Source of the DNA: Clostridia bacterium
Lineage (GTDB): Bacteria > Bacillota > Clostridia > UMGS1810
DNA length: 64,000 nucleotides
Reading direction: 5' to 3'
Assembly: GCA_017481205.1 (NCBI GenBank)
Contig: JAFUPN010000041.1
Location: 143,809-207,808, forward strand
The notes under the pieces were generated by a model. That model saw only the letters and a list, made by a program, of their open reading frames with translations. It was not told the origin of the DNA and searched no databases. Each line of letters opens with the position of its first letter. The stretch's first letter is position 1. The position numbers and the translations under genes are program-made. Shown in pieces: positions 1 through 8,102 of this stretch.

Positions 1-1
1 C

Positions 2-628
2 TTTGTGCGAACCTTTGACGACAGCATTGTGCTCAAGGGCATAAAGGGATGGGACAGCCGCAATATGGAAAACATACTTGTAGACAACTGTGTAGTGTGG
101 TGCGACTGGGGCAGGAACCTTGAATTCGGAGCGGAAACAAATGCAGATATTTATTGCAACATAACCATTACAAACTGCGACTGCATACACGGCACCCACG
201 TTATGATGGATATGCAAAATACCGGTCGCGCACTTATAACCGGTATATTATTTGACAACATCAGATGCGAATACAATAAAAATCAGCTGAAAGCATCCTA
301 TCAGCACGACCTTAACGAAAAATATCAGTTTGGCAGTACGCCCAATATACAACAGCCTCAGCTTATGTTTATATCAAATTCATACGACGGAGACCCCTTT
401 GGCGGCGACAGCGAAAAAGGAAAAGTTCACGATGTCACATTCAGCAATATTTATGTAATTGCAGATGACGGAGTGCAAATGCCCCAGTCAATATTTACGG
501 GTAACGATGAGCAGCACAAGGTTGACGGAATTGTGATAAAAAATCTATACTTCAACGGAAAGAAAATTGCAGATATAAATGATGCGAACATCGCAGTAAA
601 CCAATTCAGCCAAATTTCATTGGAATAA
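2..628 (+). CDS. GH28-like right-handed beta-helix protein (5' truncated)
   Basis: The reading frame is open from base 2 and the true start lies outside the window, so only about 208 C-terminal residues are visible. The piece starts with an RTFDDSIVLKG stretch, which resembles the paired-aspartate strand of polygalacturonase-type GH28 enzymes (family pattern GDDCIAIKSG). It then shows short repeating strands typical of a parallel beta-helix (NILVDNCVVW, NITITNCDCIHG, GILFDNIRCE, DVTFSNIYVI, GIVIKNLYFNG). A GAET segment sits where GH28 enzymes often have a G-S/A-E turn. GH28 enzymes hydrolyse uronic-acid or rhamnose-containing polymers; activity cannot be decided on this fragment. The next gene starts 14 bp downstream on the same strand, so the two are probably co-transcribed. 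A non-GH28 pectate-lyase-like beta-helix protein is the main alternative. Confidence 0.6.
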   Translation, partial: FVRTFDDSIVLKGIKGWDSRNMENILVDNCVVWCDWGRNLEFGAETNADIYCNITITNCDCIHGTHVMMDMQNTGRALITGILFDNIRCEYNKNQLKASYQHDLNEKYQFGSTPNIQQPQLMFISNSYDGDPFGGDSEKGKVHDVTFSNIYVIADDGVQMPQSIFTGNDEQHKVDGIVIKNLYFNGKKIADINDANIAVNQFSQISLE

Positions 629-642
629 CAAGGAGACCAATT

Positions 643-1563
643 ATGGAATATTTCAACACAGTGTTGGGCAGACAGAGCATAGACAAGCTTGGCAAAACAC
701 TGCCCCATGAGCATATATGCTGCTATTACGAGCCATTTTACAACATAGCTGACAACGAGCATATGGATAAAGCCGAGGTTGTGCGGCTCTCGGCAGCATA
801 TCTGAAACACCTTAAAGAAACCTACGGATTAACCACCTTTGTAGACGGCACTCCCATCAACACAGGGAGAGATTTGAATCTGCTCAGAGAAATCTCCCGT
901 CTGTCCGGAGTAAACATAGTTGCATCAAGCGGCTTGTACTACCAGTACGAGCCTATGCTCAATCTGAAATCGGAGCAGTATCTGTGCGATATGATTGTCC
1001 GGGATTGCGAGCAGTCCTGCATAGGTATGCTAAAGCTTGGTCTTGACAGCCAAAAGCCGGACAGTTACATTCAAAAGGTTTTCAAGGCAGTGTGTATGGC
1101 ACAGAAAAAGCTTAACATACCCATCTATATCCACACCAATGCTTTTATACAAAACGGCATTGCAGCTGCGGATTTTGTGCTTGAGTGCGGCGTTGCTCCC
1201 TCTGCTGTCACCATTGGTCACTGCAGCGACTCCGACGATAATGAATACATATATGAAATTCTGAAAAAAGGCTGCTACATCGGCTATGACAGACTGTACC
1301 CCCAAGGCGGAGAAACATTTCTCCCAAGGAAAGCGGCTCAACTAGCTGAGCTGTGCAAAATGGGGTATGGCAACAAGGTGCTTATTTCCCAGGATACTCT
1401 TGTATATAATGAATATTGTCCTGTATCATATATCCAGCAGACAAATCCATATGAGCACCTGTTTACAAATGTCATTCCCTGTATGGAAAATACCGGCATC
1501 ACAAAGCAGCAGCTTCATCAGATAATGGTTGAAAATACGGCAAATATGTTTATGATGATATAA
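643..1563 (+). CDS. Phosphotriesterase-family metal-dependent hydrolase (probable lactonase)
   Basis: A 306-residue cytoplasmic protein of the amidohydrolase/phosphotriesterase family. The N-terminus (TVLGR...LGKTLPHEHI) is the typical family opening. All metal ligands can be placed: H22 and H24 in HEH, the bridging lysine K131 (GMLKLG), H164 (IYIHTN), H193 (TIGHC) and D251 (SQDT). Members near sugar-catabolism genes usually hydrolyse sugar lactones rather than organophosphates, so a lactone from uronic or aldonic acid metabolism is the most likely substrate (inference). The start is supported by AAGGAG ten bases upstream of the ATG. It lies 14 bp behind the GH28-like gene and faces the minus-strand locus. 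No signal peptide or membrane segment is seen. Confidence 0.8.
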   Translation: MEYFNTVLGRQSIDKLGKTLPHEHICCYYEPFYNIADNEHMDKAEVVRLSAAYLKHLKETYGLTTFVDGTPINTGRDLNLLREISRLSGVNIVASSGLYYQYEPMLNLKSEQYLCDMIVRDCEQSCIGMLKLGLDSQKPDSYIQKVFKAVCMAQKKLNIPIYIHTNAFIQNGIAAADFVLECGVAPSAVTIGHCSDSDDNEYIYEILKKGCYIGYDRLYPQGGETFLPRKAAQLAELCKMGYGNKVLISQDTLVYNEYCPVSYIQQTNPYEHLFTNVIPCMENTGITKQQLHQIMVENTANMFMMI

Positions 1564-1642
1564 ATCAATCTAAAAATGGGCGCGAAAAGTATCGTCGTGA
1601 TAAACACATATAATAAATCCTGATTTCATATTGACCCACCTT

Positions 1643-1786
1643 AGCCGAAAGAGTATAACCCGAACCCGCCTTAAACAGTGCAAGGCAAAAACGCAGGTAA
1701 TCCTTGGCGGATTACCGAGTATTTTAATGCTACAAAAGCGAAAATCCGCCTTTAAAAATCGTGGTTCGCATTATTCTCTTTCGGCT
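1643..1786. repeat. MITE-like element with 24-bp terminal inverted repeats
   Basis: Bases 1643-1666 and 1763-1786 are inverted copies matching at 21 of 24 positions (outer arm AGCCGAAAGAG / CTCTTTCGGCT). The 144-bp interior contains a perfect 8-bp hairpin at 1696-1716 (GGTAATCC, 5-base loop, GGATTACC) and a directly repeated CCGCCTT motif near both ends. No protein is encoded. It occupies most of the 308-bp gap between two convergent transcription units; the remaining 1787-1871 is AT-rich with nothing recognisable. It could be a non-autonomous transposon remnant or a bidirectional folding element; no clean target-site duplication was found. Confidence 0.55.
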
Positions 1787-1871
1787 GAATATAATTATTT
1801 CTTATATTAAAAACGGACATTTTGTAAATAATGAAATCTTATATACTGTCTATAATCTCAAATATATAGTA

Positions 1872-2882
1872 TTATCCCTCATACAGATAATCCGTCAGCT
1901 TTTGTATATATGTATCATCCTTGCAGAACTCATGATTTCCGCCATATACGGAAAATTCAACCCAGCCGCAGTCGGATTTTATCAATTCCTTTATACGGAG
2001 AAATTCCTCCTCGCTTTTTTTAAAATCAAAAAGCTCGTCGGAATCACCCATTTGTATAAACAGCTTCCTGGGATGAACCAGACAGGCGGTTTCTGCCTGA
2101 CCGAAATATTTGCCCTCGTTGTAATGGCATAAATCCGTCTGTGTAAACAGGCTTCCGTCGCAAAAATAAGAGCAGGTCAGCGCCGCCTGTATGCGTACAT
2201 CTGCCGCGGCGGTCATCATAGTATAAAAACCTCCGTAGGACATACCAACCATTCCTATTTTCCCAACCTCGGGCAGGGTTGTCAGATAGTCCAGAGCACG
2301 TATAATGCCGTACACCTCAAGAGCAGTAATTGAGCCTCCCAGGCGCCTGAGCCGTGCATCAGTTTTTTGTCTGTCATAATCCACCTTATACTTTTCTGCC
2401 GACCACAAAAGCAGCTGAGGAGCAAATACATTGACCCCGCGGTCAAATACCCTGCGGAGCATATTGTTGTAATTTGCGGTGCTTCCGTTTATACCGGAGA
2501 TAAGCTCGGGAGTTCCTGAGCCGCCATGCTGTACAACAACCAACGGGCGATTCACTCCGTCGGTATACTTAAACAGCAGTCCCGTAAGCATCAGCCCGTC
2601 TGTAACCTCAATCTGAAGACGGTATATGTCGTATCCTTCCTCTTGAGAAAGCCTCTGACTTACAGCACGGGGAATATCCTCTCCCCCACGCTCAGTAAGA
2701 GGCCAGCCAAGCATTTTTACAAAATCCTGTCTGTATCTGTCCTTATTTTGTAATATATCGGCTATATATTCTGTGCGTTTCTCCCTGCTTTGCATCTCAA
2801 GCCTTTGGATAAGGCTGTCAATACCGTCTGCATATGACTGCTTATACTGCGCCGACGTTTCCAAACTCTCTGTATATTTCAT
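1872..2882 (-). CDS. Alpha/beta hydrolase (esterase-like, dienelactone hydrolase/AXE1-type)
   Basis: A 336-residue cytoplasmic alpha/beta hydrolase. The nucleophile elbow is G-M-S-Y-G with Ser215. An acid candidate follows in GDSDELFD and the catalytic His lies in GGNHEF near the C-terminus. The oxyanion region PLVVVQHGGSG is typical of peptidase S9/acetyl-xylan-esterase-like hydrolases. The ATG at 2882 is preferred because AGGTGA lies at good distance; an upstream in-frame TTG at 2915 would overlap the previous gene. It is the last gene of the long minus-strand series, 13 bp after the RpiB-like gene. Its likely role is removal of acyl or lactone groups from imported sugars; the substrate is unknown. 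Confidence 0.75.
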   Translation of the reverse strand: MKYTESLETSAQYKQSYADGIDSLIQRLEMQSREKRTEYIADILQNKDRYRQDFVKMLGWPLTERGGEDIPRAVSQRLSQEEGYDIYRLQIEVTDGLMLTGLLFKYTDGVNRPLVVVQHGGSGTPELISGINGSTANYNNMLRRVFDRGVNVFAPQLLLWSAEKYKVDYDRQKTDARLRRLGGSITALEVYGIIRALDYLTTLPEVGKIGMVGMSYGGFYTMMTAAADVRIQAALTCSYFCDGSLFTQTDLCHYNEGKYFGQAETACLVHPRKLFIQMGDSDELFDFKKSEEEFLRIKELIKSDCGWVEFSVYGGNHEFCKDDTYIQKLTDYLYEG

Positions 2883-2895
2883 AATGTTCACCTGA

Positions 2896-3468
2896 TTATT
2901 CTGGCTTTGTCTCAAGCTTGAGGGGATAATCGCCCAGTTTGTTTACCTTAAAACCGTTTGCCTTGTATTCTTCATAATCAAATGCCTCAAGCTCATCTAT
3001 GGCAAGCTTGTGGAACTCATAGAAATTCTTCCACCATTCATAGCCGCTTCCAAGCTCTGCATTAAGATATGCGTCCGCAATATCACAGCCCATTGCCGGT
3101 GCCACATAAAATGCGCCCATGGCAAGAACGTTTACACCGTTGCCCGTGATGGCACGAAGAGCCGCGGGAACGCTCTCAACAACACCTGCATGAACATGAG
3201 GGCATTTGCTTGCGGCAATATGTATACCCATACCGGTTCCGCAGAAAAGCAGCGCTCTTTCAAACTCACCTTCAGAAATCATGGAGCCGACTCTCAGACC
3301 AACTCTGTGGAACATGAGGTCTGTATCGTTGGGGTCGGAATCTGCCTTAACACCCATATCGGTTATTTCCCAGCCCTTTGCCTTAAGATGGGCAACCACA
3401 GCTTCCTTGAGGGGATATCCCGCAAAATCTGCTCCTACCACCAGTTTTTTGTCTTTTACCATTTTCAT
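2896..3468 (-). CDS. RpiB/LacA/LacB-family sugar isomerase
   Basis: A 190-residue protein with the RpiB/LacAB fold. The N-terminal VVGADFAGYPLK matches the family GADHAG motif except that the usual His is Phe15. The catalytic Cys76 lies in FCGTGMG, followed by the HAGVV segment around His93. The usual family length is about 145-150 residues; the extra ~40 C-terminal residues set it apart from housekeeping RpiB. RpiB-fold enzymes in streptococcal glycosaminoglycan clusters (DhuI) isomerise the 4-deoxy-5-hexosulose uronate that follows PL8 lyase and unsaturated glucuronidase action. The setting makes such a role possible here but the sequence does not prove it. AAGGAG lies upstream of the ATG. 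It sits between the GH10-like hydrolase and the esterase, tightly spaced. Confidence 0.75.
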   Translation of the reverse strand: MKMVKDKKLVVGADFAGYPLKEAVVAHLKAKGWEITDMGVKADSDPNDTDLMFHRVGLRVGSMISEGEFERALLFCGTGMGIHIAASKCPHVHAGVVESVPAALRAITGNGVNVLAMGAFYVAPAMGCDIADAYLNAELGSGYEWWKNFYEFHKLAIDELEAFDYEEYKANGFKVNKLGDYPLKLETKPE

Positions 3469-3493
3469 TTTAATACACTCTCCTTTATTTTTA

Positions 3494-5197
3494 TTATCCC
3501 TTCCAATTGGGATTAAAGCTTGCTATATTATTGCCTGCCAGAGAAATTACCTTGTAATACCTTGACAGGTCTTTTTCAAACAAACTGTTATGACCAAGCA
3601 TACTCGCCGTGTGAAGCTCAGGCAGATTCCATACCACCTGATTGGAATTCCAGCAGAAGAATTTTTCTGCTCCGGCTTTTCTGAGCTCCTCAACATATGC
3701 CGGGTATTGGTCATAGGGAATAACTCTGGGCCAGGACATAACAGCATAAAAGTCTATGCCATATCTGTCGCACATAGCTTTATATTTACCTATTCCCTCA
3801 ATCACCTTTTCCTTGGCATTGCCGTGAATTCTTCTTATAATCTGCTTTTTGCGCAAAAGCTTTTGGTAAATTTCAAGGTCAATACAGCCGCTGTTATCAA
3901 GACAGCCCTCCAAATCCTCATATATCTCCATATGCCCCTGAATAATTCCGTCGACAAGCCCTTCTTCCGCCCATTTTTGTACATCAACGCCTATCCGTTT
4001 TGCACTGTCGGGGGTATAGTCGGTAACCACATTAATCCTTATATGGGGCAAAGCAGCGCGGAACTCCCGCATAAATTCTGTCATGAAGCCGCACCAGACT
4101 CCGTTCAGCCGTTCATCGGACATGGGGAGGGTGAAGGGGTCAATATCAGGATAAAGCTTTTTGAATTCGTCAAGCACAGGCGGTTCAAAAGCAATATTGA
4201 GCCCTCTAGTAAATATAAGAGTCGCCCCGTCAAAGCCGTATTTCATGTGCTCACGGTACATATCAATAATATGTCTGCGTACCTGAGGATAAGCATAGGA
4301 GCACACATTAACGGTGCTGCCGTCACGCATTGTGCAGTAATACTCGGGATGAGCATCTGCAAAGGCTGAATTCCAGGTCTTGAGGTCATATGGAGTATGG
4401 AAGCTGCAAACACTCATTCTGTTGGCAGCATAGACCTTGATACCTGCATTATGCAATACCTCAATACGCTTTCTGTAGGCAAGCTCCTTATGCTTTTTAA
4501 ACAATATATCCTTCCTGTTCCACAGACGGTCTATCTGACGGATGGGAATATAGCTTTCATCAATAACACTGTCGTAATCAAAGGAAATTTCAAAGCTGCA
4601 TTCACCCACATCCGTACCAACAAGCTGAGCCTCCTGAGCCACAAGGCCATCAAGGCAATCTACTGTGTCTTCCAGATTCCTGTCCTCGTCAAAGTGGAAA
4701 TGCATACATCTGTTTTCTGACGCCCTCCGGTACTCCCTGTAGCCCTCAACCTCCTCGTCATTCATAGGTTCAAACTTAATCCATGCTACGCAAGCGGCGT
4801 TTTTCTGAGTATCACGAGGCTTGTCTATAACAATCTCCTGACCGTTCATATCTGCACATTTCCAGTACAGCTCCTGTGCAAATTCCGTATTGCACCAGGT
4901 ACGTGGACTGCCAAGGGCAATGTTTTTGATACCGCAGTAGCCCGTATCATCGGTCAGCTTGAAGTACACATAATTATCGCTTCGCATATTAACAAAGCAA
5001 ATATATATCTTATACCAGCCGGAAAGATTAACTCTCAGTGTGAGCGGCTCCGGCGAGGTACATTCCCCTGCAAGGAGCATCTCGCCCTGTATATCCTCTA
5101 TCTCATAGGGCACTCTCTGCCAGCAGTCCTCTGTACGTTCTGTCTTAATCCTGTCCTGCTCTGCGGCATACTGCCACAGATTATTTAATATAATCAC
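3494..5197 (-). CDS. GH10-like (TIM-barrel) glycoside hydrolase, cytoplasmic
   Basis: About 567 residues without signal peptide. Residues ~1-160 form a beta-rich N-terminal region that looks like a carbohydrate-binding sandwich (LRVNLSGWYKIYICFVN). The rest resembles glycosyl-hydrolase-like family 10/DUF4838-type TIM barrels, with strands such as GIKVYAANRM, YGFDGATLIFTRG, RINVVTDY, VDGIIQGHMEIYE and FYAVMSWPRVIP. The exact family is not certain and I do not assign catalytic residues. The start is a choice between GTG at 5206, lying inside the AAGGTG ribosome site, and GTG at 5197 with that site correctly spaced; the latter is used. It overlaps the preceding GH78-like gene by 17 bp, so the two are probably translationally coupled. 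Confidence 0.6.
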   Translation of the reverse strand: MIILNNLWQYAAEQDRIKTERTEDCWQRVPYEIEDIQGEMLLAGECTSPEPLTLRVNLSGWYKIYICFVNMRSDNYVYFKLTDDTGYCGIKNIALGSPRTWCNTEFAQELYWKCADMNGQEIVIDKPRDTQKNAACVAWIKFEPMNDEEVEGYREYRRASENRCMHFHFDEDRNLEDTVDCLDGLVAQEAQLVGTDVGECSFEISFDYDSVIDESYIPIRQIDRLWNRKDILFKKHKELAYRKRIEVLHNAGIKVYAANRMSVCSFHTPYDLKTWNSAFADAHPEYYCTMRDGSTVNVCSYAYPQVRRHIIDMYREHMKYGFDGATLIFTRGLNIAFEPPVLDEFKKLYPDIDPFTLPMSDERLNGVWCGFMTEFMREFRAALPHIRINVVTDYTPDSAKRIGVDVQKWAEEGLVDGIIQGHMEIYEDLEGCLDNSGCIDLEIYQKLLRKKQIIRRIHGNAKEKVIEGIGKYKAMCDRYGIDFYAVMSWPRVIPYDQYPAYVEELRKAGAEKFFCWNSNQVVWNLPELHTASMLGHNSLFEKDLSRYYKVISLAGNNIASFNPNWKG

Positions 5198-7367
5198 ACT
5201 GTTCACCTTCTTTTTTTATAACCTGTATGTCAGCACAGTGTCCCTCAAAGGAGGCAAACACATCTATCCACCTGCCCGGCTCTTCGCTGCCTCTTAGCAT
5301 GGCGGGAGTGATTCCCATAACATAGCGGTAATAGAGATATACAGGGAATGCAGACCAGCCGTGGCACAGACTGCCCGCCAGCTGAAAATCCTCTGCTCCG
5401 CCCTCTGTCTCCCAGAAGGAAGTGGCTCCCTTAAAGAGCATTCTGCCCCATTTTTCGGCGATTTCATCAAATACAAGCCTGTCAAACCTGCCGCCCCTGC
5501 CCAGAAGCACCTCGTATTTATACAGGGAATAGCTCAGAGTAATTTTTACAAGACCGTTTCCGGGATTTGCAATAAGACTGCAGAGTGCGTCCTCCTTGCC
5601 CGCTGCAACGCCCGAATATACTGCCATAACCTGCATAAGCTCTCCGTAATGCTGACCCTTACCTGCATAGTAATAAGAGCAATACATTCCCTTTTCGGCA
5701 TCCCACAGCTTTTGGTTTATTTCGTTTTTCAGTTTATTAAGAATTGTAGTATATTTTTCGTAAAATTCCTTTTTGCCGAAGCTGTCTGCCAGGCTTACCA
5801 TGCTTTTTAACGCTATATAAACAAACACCTTGTATATACCGTCAAAGAAATCGGGATTTTCAAGACGCAACGAGTTTTTGCCGACATTCTCATAGCCCTC
5901 CGACCACTCATAAAAGTTCCAGTAATTATCTCCGGCGGGGGGCTCAAAGCCGTTTTTCTCATATGCAGCTACTGCCGCTTCAAGCTTATCCCAGTAGTTA
6001 TCCACAAAATAAGAATCACCGGTAAATTCATAATATTCGGTAATTTCAAGAAACCACAGCAATGTAAACGAGGGTATCCTAAGAAGTTCATCCGTAGGAG
6101 CACATATGGTCTGATAGCCGTCCTCACCGAAGCTGTCACCCAAAAGCGCCAGAGACGCTCTGATAAAATCATAGTCCTCATAGGTATAATATCCGCACAG
6201 AATCTGATTTCTGGAATCGGAGGCATACAGAGCCTGCTCCCTCCACGGGCAGTCCTCATAATGCTCATGCATACAATGCCTGAGAGTATTCATGCACACC
6301 TCATATATCTTATTATGCAGACTATCGCTGCAGCGGAATGAGGCTTTTTTATTTACGGGATAGAAGCATGGCTTTAAGCCTATATAATTAATCTCAAGAC
6401 TCTCAGTGCCTGAAATATGCAGCTGCAGATATCTGCCTGCTATTCTCTTGAAATAATATGTAAAGCTTTCTCCGCCGCCTTTTGCAATATAGCTGTTTGC
6501 AAACCGGCGGGTTTTTATCTCGGTACGCACGCGCATATCATCAAGATGCTCGCCATAGCCGATTTCAATCAAAGTGCCTTTATCCACACACATATCCATG
6601 GTGAAATATCCGCTTTCTTCCCTGCCTAAGTCTATAATAACATACACACCGTCGTATTGCATATTAAAAAGGGATGCTCCACCCGGCAGACAGGGCTCTC
6701 CTGCAAAAATATCTTCAAATTTCCTGTGAGAAAGAAAATCAGTGTACATACGGTGAGCAATATTATCGCTCTCCCTCTCACCACGTATAAAATATCCCTG
6801 GGCTATAATTTTTGCAGGGATTATATCGCCGATAACATTCTTTTTGACAGGTCTGGGAGCAAGCACGGTATCAACAGCTTTTACCGCCGCTGGACTGAAA
6901 TCGCCGTTTGTACTGTTTGCATCATACATAAATCCATAGCCCAGCTGAGCCGTTATCATATATGTATCACCGGAAGCATAGTTGGTATTGACCGCTGCCA
7001 TAACATTTTCATCGCTGATATACACGTTGTCAAAATTATTGAGGGCAAAGCATAATGCATTTATACCCCTTGCATACTGCATACTTTTGCCGCCCTGATG
7101 ATATGCGCATATCTCAAGACGGTTTTCGCCTTCTTTAAGCATATCTCCGACATCGAGGGTATCATAGCTTTTTTTGTCCGGGTAGTCGTGATACTGACCG
7201 CAGCCTGCAAACGAGCCGTTAAGCCATACCGCATATTCACTGTCCACAGATATCTCAAGTACAGCATTTTTGTCAACACAGTCAATATTAAAATCAAGAA
7301 AAAAATCAACATATTGGTTGATGCTATATGCACAGTCCGCCCATATCCATTTTGCATTTTCTATCAT
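5181..7367 (-). CDS. GH78-like alpha-L-rhamnosidase, cytoplasmic
   Basis: 728 residues, no signal peptide. The N-terminal ~180 residues form a beta-sandwich (WIWAD... EISVDSEYAVWLNGSFAGCGQYHDYP), the usual non-catalytic domain of GH78 proteins. An (alpha/alpha)6 barrel follows, carrying the family signature region EDCPWREQALYASDSRNQ (family pattern DCPQRER..W.GD), where E377 corresponds to the conserved acidic residue after the Arg. WNFYEWSEGYE and ATSFWETEGGAEDF are further barrel motifs. GH78 enzymes release terminal alpha-L-rhamnose, though related subgroups act on other sugars. AAGGAG lies eight bases upstream of the ATG. It lies 4 bp behind the SGNH esterase and overlaps the next gene, indicating intracellular processing of imported oligosaccharides. 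Confidence 0.75.
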   Translation of the reverse strand: MIENAKWIWADCAYSINQYVDFFLDFNIDCVDKNAVLEISVDSEYAVWLNGSFAGCGQYHDYPDKKSYDTLDVGDMLKEGENRLEICAYHQGGKSMQYARGINALCFALNNFDNVYISDENVMAAVNTNYASGDTYMITAQLGYGFMYDANSTNGDFSPAAVKAVDTVLAPRPVKKNVIGDIIPAKIIAQGYFIRGERESDNIAHRMYTDFLSHRKFEDIFAGEPCLPGGASLFNMQYDGVYVIIDLGREESGYFTMDMCVDKGTLIEIGYGEHLDDMRVRTEIKTRRFANSYIAKGGGESFTYYFKRIAGRYLQLHISGTESLEINYIGLKPCFYPVNKKASFRCSDSLHNKIYEVCMNTLRHCMHEHYEDCPWREQALYASDSRNQILCGYYTYEDYDFIRASLALLGDSFGEDGYQTICAPTDELLRIPSFTLLWFLEITEYYEFTGDSYFVDNYWDKLEAAVAAYEKNGFEPPAGDNYWNFYEWSEGYENVGKNSLRLENPDFFDGIYKVFVYIALKSMVSLADSFGKKEFYEKYTTILNKLKNEINQKLWDAEKGMYCSYYYAGKGQHYGELMQVMAVYSGVAAGKEDALCSLIANPGNGLVKITLSYSLYKYEVLLGRGGRFDRLVFDEIAEKWGRMLFKGATSFWETEGGAEDFQLAGSLCHGWSAFPVYLYYRYVMGITPAMLRGSEEPGRWIDVFASFEGHCADIQVIKKEGEQCDYIK

Positions 7368-7371
7368 CAGC

Positions 7372-8100
7372 TTACTCCTTGTTCATCATTGTGTCAACTA
7401 ACTCTGCGGCAAACAGCCAGTGCATCTCACGGCTCGGGTGATTAATATAATTTGCCAGAAGGCTTGTGGTATCAACACCGTTTTTCTCCAGCAGCTTCCA
7501 TTTTGCATAGCAGTCGCACACGGGGATGTCGTATTTTTTGCAAAGCTTTTTTGCAGCCTCCTCAAACTGCTCAAGTACACCCTCATTCTGAGCCTTCATA
7601 ACGGTTTCTGCCATGCTTATAAACTGAGGGTCTGTCATATGACAGCTGATTTCTGTATTCATCATATTCGGCGTCATATATATAACCTCCGCACCGGAGT
7701 CAAGTATTGTTTTAAAGATAATATCAAGATTTTTTTCAAAATCACAAATCTTATCCACACCCCAATGACAGTCGTTGAGCCCGAAGCACACTACAACCAA
7801 ATCAGGGCTGTAGCGCAGTACATCTCTTTCAATTCGTGTAATACCTACATTGGTTGTGGTTCCGTTAAGACCTGCATTGATAATATTAAAAGCAACCTGA
7901 GGATAAAGGTAGGAAAGGATTTTCTTTACCTTATATATATAACCGTTTTCACTGTCAAAAACCGTTGTAAAGCTTGTCTCCCCTGTTTTATAAAGCTCAA
8001 AGCAGCCCTGGGTCACACTGTCTCCCATAAAGGCTATTGTAACGGCGGGATTTCCGTTATTATTTTCTTGCTTACGGCATATTTTTTCAATAATCTTCAT
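7372..8100 (-). CDS. SGNH/GDSL-family hydrolase (probable carbohydrate esterase)
   Basis: 242 residues, cytoplasmic. Block I is F-M-G-D-S-V-T-Q-G with nucleophile Ser28. Block III-like CFGLNDCHWG supplies the Asn. The C-terminal NHPSREMH segment gives the catalytic His. The gene may begin at TTG (8106) or ATG (8100); the ATG is used because GAGGG is well placed and the upstream regulator stops at 8103, two bases away. Members of this family next to glycosidases usually deacetylate oligosaccharides. Placed between the AraC regulator and GH78-like gene, it probably removes acetyl groups so that the rhamnosidase and GH10-like enzymes can act (inference). Confidence 0.78.
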   Translation of the reverse strand: MKIIEKICRKQENNNGNPAVTIAFMGDSVTQGCFELYKTGETSFTTVFDSENGYIYKVKKILSYLYPQVAFNIINAGLNGTTTNVGITRIERDVLRYSPDLVVVCFGLNDCHWGVDKICDFEKNLDIIFKTILDSGAEVIYMTPNMMNTEISCHMTDPQFISMAETVMKAQNEGVLEQFEEAAKKLCKKYDIPVCDCYAKWKLLEKNGVDTTSLLANYINHPSREMHWLFAAELVDTMMNKE

Positions 8101-8102
8101 AA

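Noticed and set aside
1761..2132. 123-codon plus-strand open frame starting in the gap near the left end
   Set aside because: It begins inside the inverted-repeat element, lacks a ribosome site and runs antisense to the alpha/beta hydrolase.
3590..4369. 259-codon plus-strand open frame
   Set aside because: Antisense shadow of the GH10-like hydrolase gene; no ribosome site and no recognisable domain.
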